From CAZCEC01 sp964497615 (GTDB lineage Bacteria; Chloroflexota; Anaerolineae; Anaerolineales; UBA6663), in contig CAZCEC010000043.1 of the NCBI GenBank assembly GCA_964497615.1, positions 1 through 53,011 on the forward strand: a stretch of 53,011 nucleotides of DNA. Direction: 5' to 3'. Below the pieces are notes generated by a model that was given only the letters and a program-made list of their open reading frames with translations, was not told the DNA's origin and made no database searches. The position numbers and the translations under genes were made by a program. Positions 25,987 to 33,583 of this stretch are shown piece after piece (position 1 is the first letter of the stretch; every line of letters starts with the position of its first letter).

Positions 25987-26983
25987 GATTCGCCTCGGTA
26001 GGTTTGAATTGCCGTTCCAGTAACGGCCACACATCGGGGTTGATGAGGTAGGGCGGGCGCTCGCCGCGCAGCACCTGAAGCGCCTGGCGCAGCGCGCCCT
26101 CCAGCAGCCGGTCCTTGCCGGCGGGCGTGGCGCCGGCCACATGGCCGGTGCCGATCACGTCGTCGCGCAGCAACAGCGGATGGTCGGGGCGCGGCGGCTC
26201 GGGGTCAAACACGTCCAGCGCGGCCCCGCGCAGATGGCCGCGCTCAAGGGCGGCCAGCAGGGCGGCCTCATCCACCAGTCCGCCGCGGGCGGCGTTGACG
26301 AGATAGGCCCCGCGCTTCATCTGCGCCAGGGAGCGGGCGTTGATAAGGTGACGGGTCTCAGCGGTGAGGGGCGCGTGTAGCGAGACGACATCGGCGGCGG
26401 CGAGCAGGGCATCGAGGGAGGGCGCCAATTCCACGCCCAGCACTGCGGCCTGCTCCAGGGTGACGAAGGGGTCGTAGGCGATGACCACCATTTCCAGCGC
26501 TAGGGCCACGCGCGCCACGCGCCGGCCGATGCGGCCCAGCCCCACCAGGCCCAAGCGGCGCTGGTAAAGCTCCAGGCCGTCGAAGTTCTGGTAGGCGTCA
26601 GGATTGCCGCCGCGGCGCAGGTCGCGGTCGCTGGCCTTGAGGTGCTTGACGGCGGCCAGCAGCAGGGCCACCGCGTGCTCGGCGGTGGAGATGGTGGGGC
26701 CGTCGGGCACGTTGATGACGGCCACCCCGCGCGCGGTGGCGTCTGGCACCGAGATGCTGTCGTAGCCGATGCCGGTGCGGACGACGGCGCGCAGGGCCGG
26801 AAAGCGGTCCAGGAAGGGACCATCGAAGCGGATTTTTGCGCCGACGATGGCGGCCTGCGCCCCGTGCAGGGCGCTGAGCGGGTCCTCAGGTGTGGCCGAG
26901 GCCGGGCCAACGGCCAGCGCCTGACCCTCCAGCAAAGGCAGGAACTTAGCGGGGACGGCGCGCTCAAACCAGATGCGGTGCAT
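25973..26983 (-). CDS. D-2-hydroxyacid dehydrogenase (fourth copy)
   Basis: 336 residues. It has VRTGIGYDSISV, NVPDGPTISTAEHAVAL, GLGRIG for NAD binding, NAARGGLVDEAAL with the Arg, LDVFDPEPPRPD with the Glu and GTGHVAG, in which the catalytic His is kept. It converts a 2-hydroxyacid and a 2-oxoacid into each other. It starts five bases after the epimerase stop and overlaps the aldolase start, so the three are probably one pathway. Of the four family members in the window it is the one most directly linked to an aldolase. Confidence 0.86.
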   Translation of the reverse strand: MHRIWFERAVPAKFLPLLEGQALAVGPASATPEDPLSALHGAQAAIVGAKIRFDGPFLDRFPALRAVVRTGIGYDSISVPDATARGVAVINVPDGPTISTAEHAVALLLAAVKHLKASDRDLRRGGNPDAYQNFDGLELYQRRLGLVGLGRIGRRVARVALALEMVVIAYDPFVTLEQAAVLGVELAPSLDALLAAADVVSLHAPLTAETRHLINARSLAQMKRGAYLVNAARGGLVDEAALLAALERGHLRGAALDVFDPEPPRPDHPLLLRDDVIGTGHVAGATPAGKDRLLEGALRQALQVLRGERPPYLINPDVWPLLERQFKPTEANHVDE

Positions 26984-26988
26984 CGGGG

Positions 26989-27831
26989 TCAGTCAGGGTC
27001 GTGTTTCCAGCCCAGCAGGCGCTCGGCCTTGGAGCAGTCGAAGAAGCCGCGGCTGCCGCTCAGGTCGCCGCGCACGGGCACTTCCGGGAACACAGCCTGG
27101 GCCAGCTCCAGCGACGGCGCGTCCATCATGGTCGTGGGCGCGACGATGTAGAAGACCTCGTGGCCAGCAATGTTGGCGGTCAGCGACAGCAGGCTGGCGC
27201 GCGCACAGGCCTCGAAGGTGCAGTAGCCCCACAGCGCCTTGGCGGTGATGCCATCCGGGTTGCGGGCGTCGTCGCCGCCCACAAAGCGCGAATGGAAGGC
27301 GCCGTGGAAGCGCAGGCTGGCAACGACCATATCGTACCGGCGGACGAACGAGTCGGCCTGCGCCTCGCAGATCCACTTAGACAGGCTGTAGGGGTCTTCG
27401 TTGTAGGTGGGGTGCAACTCGTCGAGCGGGAAGTAGTCGAAGCGCGGGCGGCGGCTGTAGGCGCTGCCGACGGCGTTGATGCTGGACGCCTGGCACACGC
27501 GGCTAATGCCCACCTCGGCGGCGGCGCGCAGGGCGTTGTAGCTGCCCACGACGTTGTCGTTGTGCACCCAGTGATCGGGATGATAACCGGGGGCGGGGAT
27601 GGCGGCCATGTGGATCAGCCCATCGCAGCCGCGCAGAGCCTTCTCCAGGGCCGCATACTCCGACATTTCAACTTGGTGGAAAGAAAACTTGGGATGGGCA
27701 ACAACGGCGGGCATAAGAGCGGGGTCGGGCCGCAGCCGGTCCAGCCCAACCACGGTGTGGCCCTGGTTGAGAGCCATTTCAGCAATAACGCGGCCAATCC
27801 GGCCGGTGCAGCCGGTCACAGCAATACGCAT
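26989..27831 (-). CDS. NAD-dependent epimerase/dehydratase
   Basis: A 280-residue extended SDR. It starts MRIAVTGCTGRIGRVIAEMA with the TGxxGxxG cofactor motif. It also has LIHMAAIPAPG, ASSINAVG and YSLSK as the YxxxK catalytic pair. The family oxidises, epimerises or dehydrates nucleotide sugars; short members like this one also act as uronate dehydrogenases or sugar-acid enzymes. With a downstream D-2-hydroxyacid dehydrogenase and aldolase, a free-sugar or uronate dehydrogenase role is a reasonable guess. It is the first gene of its operon, divergent from the enolase-superfamily gene. Confidence 0.82.
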   Translation of the reverse strand: MRIAVTGCTGRIGRVIAEMALNQGHTVVGLDRLRPDPALMPAVVAHPKFSFHQVEMSEYAALEKALRGCDGLIHMAAIPAPGYHPDHWVHNDNVVGSYNALRAAAEVGISRVCQASSINAVGSAYSRRPRFDYFPLDELHPTYNEDPYSLSKWICEAQADSFVRRYDMVVASLRFHGAFHSRFVGGDDARNPDGITAKALWGYCTFEACARASLLSLTANIAGHEVFYIVAPTTMMDAPSLELAQAVFPEVPVRGDLSGSRGFFDCSKAERLLGWKHDPD

Positions 27832-27909
27832 GACGAAAGCGCTCCTGAAGTGTGAGATGGGGATGGCGGCCCACGGCGAGCCGCACAGATGAACAGGTTG
27901 ACAGGCGGG

Positions 27910-27917
27910 AGTATACT
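27910..27917. promoter_or_regulatory. Palindromic -10 candidate between divergent genes
   Basis: AGTATACT reads TATACT on both strands, between the epimerase (ATG 27831, minus) and the enolase-superfamily gene (ATG 27959, plus). A TTGACA at 27898-27903 is too close to serve it. A second TATACA lies at 27941-27946 just before the CAGGAG site. Confidence 0.35.
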
Positions 27918-27958
27918 ACCTCAGATCAAATTGTGCATTCTATACACAGGAGTTGGGC

Positions 27959-29149
27959 ATGAAGATCGTGGACGTGAAGTGCGCCATCATCGGGCAGAAC
28001 CCGGTGGTGCGGCTGGTGACGGACGAGGGGATTGAGGGCTACGGCGAGGCCGAGAACTCCAAGCCGTATCTCAAGCCGCATGTGCTGTTCTACAAGGACT
28101 ACGTCATCGGCGAGGACCCTACCAACGTCGAGCGCGTCATGCGCAAGATCCGGCGGCTGGGCAGCCACAAGCCGTGGGGGTCCGCCGTCAGCGCCATCGA
28201 GTGGGCGCTGTGGGACATCGCCGGCAAGGCCGCCGGGCTGCCGGTGTACAAGCTGATGGGCGGCAAGGTGCGCGACTTTGTGCGCCCCTACAACACGGGC
28301 GGCTATGTGCCGCTGAGGGATCAGACGCCCGAAAGCTATGCCGAGATCGTGGCGCGGCAGAAGGCGGGGCCGGAGGGGTTCAAGATCGTCAAGCAGGGCG
28401 TGGGCTGGCACAGCGGCATGCCGCAGGCCGTGCCCGACTTTACCTACGGCGAGGTGCGCACCGGACCCGCCCACCCCAACCGCGGCCCGCTGACCGAGAA
28501 GGGGTTCAAGCATGTGGTGGCCTGCATCGAGGCCATGAAGGCCGCCCTAGGCGACGAGGTGGGGCTGGCGATTGACTGCGGGCCGGGCTGGATGGTGCCC
28601 GACGCCATCCGGCTGGCGAAGGCGGTGGAGCCTCTGAACCTGATGTGGCTGGAAGACCTGATCACCGGCGACTACGTGCCCTACACCCTGGCGGATGTGT
28701 ACCGCGAGGTGACACGCGCCACCTCGACGCCCATCCACACCGGCGAGCAGATTTACCTGCGGCAGAATTTCAAGTCACTGATCGAGGGGCACGCCGTCAA
28801 CATCGTCGGGCCGGACCCGGCCGACATTGGCGGGATGGCGGAGCTGAAGTGGGTGGCCGAGTACGCCGACCTGCACGGCATCCTGATGGCCCCGCACGGG
28901 GTGATTGACGGGGCGTTTGGCATCGCGGCGCTGGTGCAGGTGTGCGCCACCCTGCCGGAGAACTTCATCGCCTTCGAGTACCCGCTGATCCAGCCAAAGT
29001 GGTGGTTCGACATCGTCACCGGCCTGCCGGACCCGATCGTCAAGGACGGCCTGATCGAGGTGTGGGACCGCCCCGGGCTGGGCGTGGAGTTTGTGAAGGA
29101 CAAGGCAGTGGCGTACTTGAGGGAGGAGGATAAGGACTTCTTCGATTAG
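27959..29149 (+). CDS. Enolase-superfamily sugar-acid dehydratase
   Basis: A 396-residue mandelate racemase/muconate lactonizing enzyme-type protein. It has an N-terminal capping domain, GFKIVKQGVGW with a KxK-like catalytic lysine site, then metal-ligand regions LAIDCGPG, WLEDLI and HTGEQIYLR, and DPADIGGM. The pattern suits acid-sugar dehydratases (galactonate, mannonate or rhamnonate type), which remove water from an aldonate to give a 2-keto-3-deoxy acid. This would feed the nearby HpcH/HpaI aldolases. CAGGAG stands six bases before ATG 27959. Which aldonate it uses cannot be read from sequence. Confidence 0.85.
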   Translation: MKIVDVKCAIIGQNPVVRLVTDEGIEGYGEAENSKPYLKPHVLFYKDYVIGEDPTNVERVMRKIRRLGSHKPWGSAVSAIEWALWDIAGKAAGLPVYKLMGGKVRDFVRPYNTGGYVPLRDQTPESYAEIVARQKAGPEGFKIVKQGVGWHSGMPQAVPDFTYGEVRTGPAHPNRGPLTEKGFKHVVACIEAMKAALGDEVGLAIDCGPGWMVPDAIRLAKAVEPLNLMWLEDLITGDYVPYTLADVYREVTRATSTPIHTGEQIYLRQNFKSLIEGHAVNIVGPDPADIGGMAELKWVAEYADLHGILMAPHGVIDGAFGIAALVQVCATLPENFIAFEYPLIQPKWWFDIVTGLPDPIVKDGLIEVWDRPGLGVEFVKDKAVAYLREEDKDFFD

Positions 29150-29171
29150 GTCCGCCGACCTAACCCCCCGC

Positions 29172-29224
29172 CCCCTTCCCCTGCTCCACTGCGTTCCGGG
29201 GGCCATGGCCTACAAGGGAAGGGG
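29172..29224. repeat. Degenerate CCCCTTCCC inverted repeat
   Basis: CCCCTTCCC (29172-29180) and GGGAAGGGG (29216-29224) are perfect 9-bp inverted arms with a 35-base loop. The composition resembles the palindrome at 42720-42745, and it may be a decayed member of the same family. Confidence 0.45.
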
Positions 29225-29254
29225 TGCCTGTGAGCTTGGGATGGATTGAGGATT

Positions 29255-29301
29255 CCGGCGGCAATGTAGGGCGCGCAGGACGCGCCCTACATTGCCGCCG
29301 G
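29255..29301. terminator. Long perfect palindrome between convergent genes
   Basis: Two perfect 21-bp arms (29255-29275 and 29281-29301; the core is ATGTAGGGCGCG) flank a five-base loop. It sits midway between the convergent enolase-superfamily and mutarotase-like genes. A bidirectional transcription terminator or a mobile palindromic repeat are both possible. There is no T-run on either side, so a simple intrinsic terminator is not proven. Confidence 0.6.
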
Positions 29302-29311
29302 TGCCTATTGA

Positions 29312-30397
29312 CTACAAAGTGACTTCACCACCTTCGGTGATGCGCTGCACCCCGCCCTGCCCCTCGAATGCCACGGCGGTGAAGGTGGTCTCGCGGGCTT
29401 CGCCGGGCTGGAGGAGGAGGGCGGTGCCGTTGGCGATGGCGTCGTTCAGGCCGCCGGTGGGGTAGCTGGTCCACGGCTCCAGGGCCATGCAATGTGTGCG
29501 GCCCCACCAGGGAAACCCCTGCGAGACGTTCCCCAGGTTTTGCCACATCCAGATATAGCGATAAAGGTCATGGTCGAAGTGGACGCCGAAGCCTAGCTTG
29601 AGGGTGGGGTTGGTGAGGGCATACCACCCCTCGGTCAGCTCAGTGAGGTAGGCCATCTCCATCGCGCTCTCCGCGCCGTAGCCGGGCACGCGGCTGGCGT
29701 CTACCGGCGCGCCAGAGGGCGTGGTGATGCTGGGCCAGGGCGCGTCGGCGCCAGGCTGGAAACGGCGCGGGCCAAAGGCGGGGCTGTCGGGGTTCGTCAG
29801 CAGGCGGCGAGCCGGGGCGTCGATCACAAGGTCGTGATCCAAGAATGGGCGGCCAAAGGCGATGTGCTGGCCCCACATCAGGTGCAGGGGCTGGCCGCCT
29901 TCGTTCACCAAACGTTCCTCGATGCGCAGGACAGCGCGCCCTGGTTCCATGCTCAAGGTCTTCTCCAGGAAGAACGGGGTGCGGATGGGCCGGACCCAGA
30001 GGCGCGCGGCCACCCGCTCAGGCGAGTCATCGAGGATGGCGCACTCCCAGGGGATGAGGCTGATCTCGCCATGCTGGCCGAAGGCCGCGCCCTGGTAGGT
30101 GACGCCTGGCCCGCCGTTGGGGAGGATCTCGTTCCAGCCGCCGCTGTAGTAGTCCAGGAACGGGCCGTCGGTGTAGGCCGAGGGGACCTCGCGGGCGGGG
30201 TTGCGGATGCCGCCCGGCTGGAACAGCAGGAAGTCGAGATCGCGCGGCTTGTAGCGGAACTCGACGATGTCGCTGCCTTTGTCTAGCAGGACGGTGACGC
30301 GCAGCAGCTCGTTTTCGAGAATGAGCGTGCGCATCCCTTTGTAGGTCCAGTCGGTAGAGAGGCGGCAGCCGTGGCTGCGGGGGAGGGAGAGGGGCAT
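29312..30397 (-). CDS. Galactose-mutarotase-like protein (DUF4432-like)
   Basis: 361 residues with the beta-sandwich look of aldose 1-epimerase relatives. It has LRVTVLLDKGSDIVEFRYK, YSGGWNEILPNGG, GQHGEISLIPWE, WGQHIAFGRPFL and THCMALEPWTSYP. His and Glu residues stand where mutarotases bind sugar. The DUF4432/aldose-epimerase-like group is common beside sugar-catabolic genes, but the substrate is unknown. The start at 30397 is supported by AAGGAA eight bases upstream; a longer open frame upstream lies inside the glycosidase gene. It follows that gene by 14 bases. Confidence 0.72.
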   Translation of the reverse strand: MPLSLPRSHGCRLSTDWTYKGMRTLILENELLRVTVLLDKGSDIVEFRYKPRDLDFLLFQPGGIRNPAREVPSAYTDGPFLDYYSGGWNEILPNGGPGVTYQGAAFGQHGEISLIPWECAILDDSPERVAARLWVRPIRTPFFLEKTLSMEPGRAVLRIEERLVNEGGQPLHLMWGQHIAFGRPFLDHDLVIDAPARRLLTNPDSPAFGPRRFQPGADAPWPSITTPSGAPVDASRVPGYGAESAMEMAYLTELTEGWYALTNPTLKLGFGVHFDHDLYRYIWMWQNLGNVSQGFPWWGRTHCMALEPWTSYPTGGLNDAIANGTALLLQPGEARETTFTAVAFEGQGGVQRITEGGEVTL

Positions 30398-30411
30398 GGC
30401 GAATTTCCTTA

Positions 30412-32556
30412 TCAAGTCAGCGAGGTAATTTCCATCACCTGCGCCGACCAGGGTTCGAGGCGGCGGCTGGCGGTGAAGGTCCCCGCGTGGCGGTCGTAGC
30501 CGCGGCCGGCGAGATTGTAGGGTGTGACGTACCAGCGGTCCAGGTCGAGGCCCATCGCTTTGAGATCGAGCACGCCGGTGATGAGGCGCGTCTCGGACGA
30601 CAGGTTGAACAGGTTGACGACGAAAGCGTTCTCGGCAGGCAAGGCGTGGGCGTGGACCTCGTCGCTGGGGGCGAAGAACTCGCCGCGCTTGTAGAAGCGC
30701 TCCAGCCGGCGGTAGCGCTGCATGGCCGCGCGGTGCTGCTGGGCGATCAGCGGGTCCTCGTGTGCGCCGCCGATGCCCAGGTGGCGGCAGGTGGAGGCAT
30801 ACCACCACAGCACCAGGGCGTGGGCGTTGTCGCAGCGTAGGTCCACATGCAGGTAGGCAGGGATATTGCAGGCCCGGTTGTAGTCCACCAGGGCGCGCGC
30901 CCGCCCGCTGCGGATGTCCTCCATCGGCTGCCACATCAGCTCGAAGCCCCAATTCTCGTCAAAGCTGCCCGGCAAGCCATATTGATAGTACACCGGTGTA
31001 TAGCGCATCACGCTGCCGCCGCTGATCGTGTCGTGCATCTCGATCAGCACCTGCGGGTGGCGGGCGTGAATGCGGCGGGCGAGGTCCATCTGCGCCTGGC
31101 AATGGTCTTCGAGGGTGTAGGGGATGGGGTGTCCATGATCGGGGTTCCAGCAGCCGCCGTTCCACCAGTTGCCGTCGAACATGAGGAAGCTGGCCCCGGC
31201 GTCGCACAGGGCCAATAGCCGCCGCTCGGCCTCATCCAGGTACTGTTGCGCGCCGAGGCAGAGGGATGGAGCGCGCGAGTCATTCCACGTATCCCAATAG
31301 ATAAGATTGCCAGCGGGGTCGCGGCGCAAGGCGGCCTCGGGCCAACTGCTCACGGCGCGGCCATCGCGGGCGGCCCAGGTGGCGAGGGGGCAGTGCAGCG
31401 AGACGGACAGACCATATTCACGGCGCACCGTGGCGATGAAGTCCGCGCAGTCGCCGAGCCAAGCCTCACCCCATAGCAAGGTACCGAAGTCCGTGTCCCG
31501 GCCGGGGTCCAGGTAAAGGGCCTCGCAGCCGTAGTCGCGAGCCTTGCGGGCCTCTTCCAGCAGCAGGGCGCGGGTGTAGGTCTGCGGGCGCGTCATCTGC
31601 GGCAAGGGCGGGCGGCCGGGCGTGCCCACATTCCACTCGGGGTTGTCGTATAGCTCATTCCAATGGACGGGCGGGTTGTAGTCCGCCGGGAAGCGGCAGC
31701 CGCGCGCATCGAGGAAGGCGCGGTAGGCATAGGCGGCCTGCTCGTGACCCCCCGCATGGGTCTCCAGCCGGGTGAGGCCCAAGGTCACGCGCTCGCCCGG
31801 CGCGAGGCGCGTGAGGGCGGCCGGCTCGCCATTCACCAGGGCGGCGCCGCCGAAGCGGAGGCTAACGCCGTCCGCATCCACCTCCACCCCGAGGGTGCTG
31901 AATGTCATCCCAGATTGATTGAAATGGAAGATACCGACGACATGTTCGCCGTGGGTCCAGGCCCAGGCCTCGGACTTGCGGTGCAGGGAGGGCACATAGC
32001 CGTGCTCCACCGCTGCCAGGTCGTCCACGCGCGCTTCCTGGCCCGGCTGAGTGAGGAAGTCAGCCAGCGCGAAGTCGTTCAGCCCGCCCACGGGGTCGGT
32101 GGTGCGGCGCCGAAAGGGGACGGCGGTGAGGCGGTCGCCGCGCAGATCGGGCCGCAAGCTGCCAACCGAGTTGGTGATCCGGCGCTGGAAGGCGCATGCC
32201 AGGTCCGCCAAGGCGACGGTATCGCCGGAAGGATTGCGGAGCGTGAGTGTCTCCTCCAGGATGGGCAGATCGGCGGGCACGCTCAGCCGATGCTCCAGGT
32301 CCAGCCCCGCGAGTTGGCCGGTGATGATGATCGCTTCGCCCTCGACGCGCACGGCAGCCTCTCGCAGCCGAGTGGAGACGGCCAGGCCATCGTCCGTCGG
32401 GCGCGCGGCGCGATACAGGTAGGGGCCGTCCGCCAGGCCTTGATCCGTCAGCCGGTCGTGGAGGCGAATTTGGACCCGGCCTGCCAGAATTGCGACGGTC
32501 AGGATGTAGGCCGAGTTAGTGAGCTGACAGGGCACGGCAGGTGAGCTTGAGTCCAT
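30412..32556 (-). CDS. Putative clan GH-D-like glycoside hydrolase
   Basis: 714 residues. An N-terminal beta-rich region (1-280) precedes a TIM-barrel-like region with CEALYLDPGRDTDFG, ASFLMFDGNWWNGGCW and VLIEMHDTISGG, and a C-terminal beta domain. The FDGNWW segment resembles the nucleophile region of GH36/GH27 alpha-galactosidases, and the acidic residue in EMHD could be the acid/base. I cannot assign a family with certainty. No signal peptide is visible, so it should act in the cytoplasm on imported oligosaccharides. It is co-transcribed with the mutarotase-like gene and divergent from the Wood-Ljungdahl cluster. Confidence 0.6.
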   Translation of the reverse strand: MDSSSPAVPCQLTNSAYILTVAILAGRVQIRLHDRLTDQGLADGPYLYRAARPTDDGLAVSTRLREAAVRVEGEAIIITGQLAGLDLEHRLSVPADLPILEETLTLRNPSGDTVALADLACAFQRRITNSVGSLRPDLRGDRLTAVPFRRRTTDPVGGLNDFALADFLTQPGQEARVDDLAAVEHGYVPSLHRKSEAWAWTHGEHVVGIFHFNQSGMTFSTLGVEVDADGVSLRFGGAALVNGEPAALTRLAPGERVTLGLTRLETHAGGHEQAAYAYRAFLDARGCRFPADYNPPVHWNELYDNPEWNVGTPGRPPLPQMTRPQTYTRALLLEEARKARDYGCEALYLDPGRDTDFGTLLWGEAWLGDCADFIATVRREYGLSVSLHCPLATWAARDGRAVSSWPEAALRRDPAGNLIYWDTWNDSRAPSLCLGAQQYLDEAERRLLALCDAGASFLMFDGNWWNGGCWNPDHGHPIPYTLEDHCQAQMDLARRIHARHPQVLIEMHDTISGGSVMRYTPVYYQYGLPGSFDENWGFELMWQPMEDIRSGRARALVDYNRACNIPAYLHVDLRCDNAHALVLWWYASTCRHLGIGGAHEDPLIAQQHRAAMQRYRRLERFYKRGEFFAPSDEVHAHALPAENAFVVNLFNLSSETRLITGVLDLKAMGLDLDRWYVTPYNLAGRGYDRHAGTFTASRRLEPWSAQVMEITSLT

Positions 32557-32598
32557 AGCGGGGCAGTCGTCCAATCGAATAGGGGATCGCGCCTGTGA

Positions 32599-32664
32599 AT
32601 TGTACCCTGGGGGCGTGTATTTGGCGCGCGGCCATAGCGGAGATTGTCACCCTTAATTAGTGAC
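32599..32664. promoter_or_regulatory. Divergent control region between glycosidase and Wood-Ljungdahl cluster
   Basis: A minus-strand TACAAT (32604-32599) could serve the glycosidase. On the plus side, GTCAC (32646-32650) and GTGAC (32660-32664) form a 5-bp inverted repeat with a nine-base AT-rich spacer, overlapping a TTGTCA (32644-32649). This could be an operator for the DUF166-cooS operon. No clear plus-strand -10 is seen. Confidence 0.3.
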
Positions 32665-32739
32665 GAGTACCACTGTCCGGAGGCCGTCCTGACCCGTATG
32701 CTGGCCGAAGGTCGCGTCCGCATGCCGTCCGGAGGTCCG

Positions 32740-33567
32740 ATGACTGAGGCTCCACCGCAGGGCCAGGCGCCGTTTCGTATTTTTATCCTCACGCAGGGCG
32801 TGTGGGGCGAGCGCATTGCGGACAATCTGGATGAGCATAGTCCGTCAGGCTGGCTCATCAACCGGTGGAAGGCCCCCCCGGCCTTGCCCCTGGTGATAGA
32901 CGACGGGCTCGACTTCCTGCCCCCCACCCTGCCGCCCGCGGACCTGGTGCTGGCGCTAGGCGACACGCCCGGCGCCGCGCAACTCATCCCCGATGTCGTA
33001 CGCCTCACCGGCGCCACCGCCGTCATCGCCCCAATTGACCGCAACGAGAGCCTGCCGCCGGGATTGGTCAAGCAGCTGCGCGGCTGGCTGAACGACCTGG
33101 GCGCGGTCGTCGTCTTCCCCAAGCCCTTCTGTTCGCTGACCGACTGCAGCTACAACCTGCCACCCATCGTCGAGCACTACGACCAGCCCCTCATCAGCCG
33201 CTTCGCGCGGCAGTTCGGGCGGCCCAGCCTGTTCCTGAGCGTGGTCGAGGGCCAGGTGAGCGTGGCCCTGATCAGCCGCGACTCGGCCTGTGGCTGCGCC
33301 CGGCACGTGGCCCACGGGCTGCCGGGGACGCCGGCCAGCGAGGCCGAGTTTGAGGCCGGGATGCTTCACCACCATTACCCGTGCCTGGCCAGCATGAACC
33401 AGGACAGCGACTACCACGACACGTTGATGCACGTCTCCGGCCACTTATTGCGGCAAGCCGTCCGCGCCGAGGTGGCCGACTATTTGGAACCTACCGTCTA
33501 CCTGCGGCCCCACGGGCGCAGCGCGGACGACGACCAGCCGGCCGCCTCGGCGGGCCGGACCGATTAG
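32740..33567 (+). CDS. DUF166-family protein heading the CODH/ACS operon
   Basis: 275 residues. The N-terminal part has FRIFILTQGVWGERIADNL and LVLALGDTPGAAQLIPDVV. The C-terminal half carries conserved-looking metal ligands: PFCSLTDCSYNLP, DSACGCARHVAHGL and HHHYPCLAS. This matches DUF166, known mainly from methanogens and other CO-dehydrogenase-bearing prokaryotes, with no established function. ATG 32740 is chosen because GGAGG stands four bases before it. It is the first gene of the plus-strand cluster, 16 bases before cooS. A maturation or metal-handling role for CO dehydrogenase is inference only. Confidence 0.75.
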   Translation: MTEAPPQGQAPFRIFILTQGVWGERIADNLDEHSPSGWLINRWKAPPALPLVIDDGLDFLPPTLPPADLVLALGDTPGAAQLIPDVVRLTGATAVIAPIDRNESLPPGLVKQLRGWLNDLGAVVVFPKPFCSLTDCSYNLPPIVEHYDQPLISRFARQFGRPSLFLSVVEGQVSVALISRDSACGCARHVAHGLPGTPASEAEFEAGMLHHHYPCLASMNQDSDYHDTLMHVSGHLLRQAVRAEVADYLEPTVYLRPHGRSADDDQPAASAGRTD

Positions 33568-33583
33568 GAAGGAGGCCAACCAC

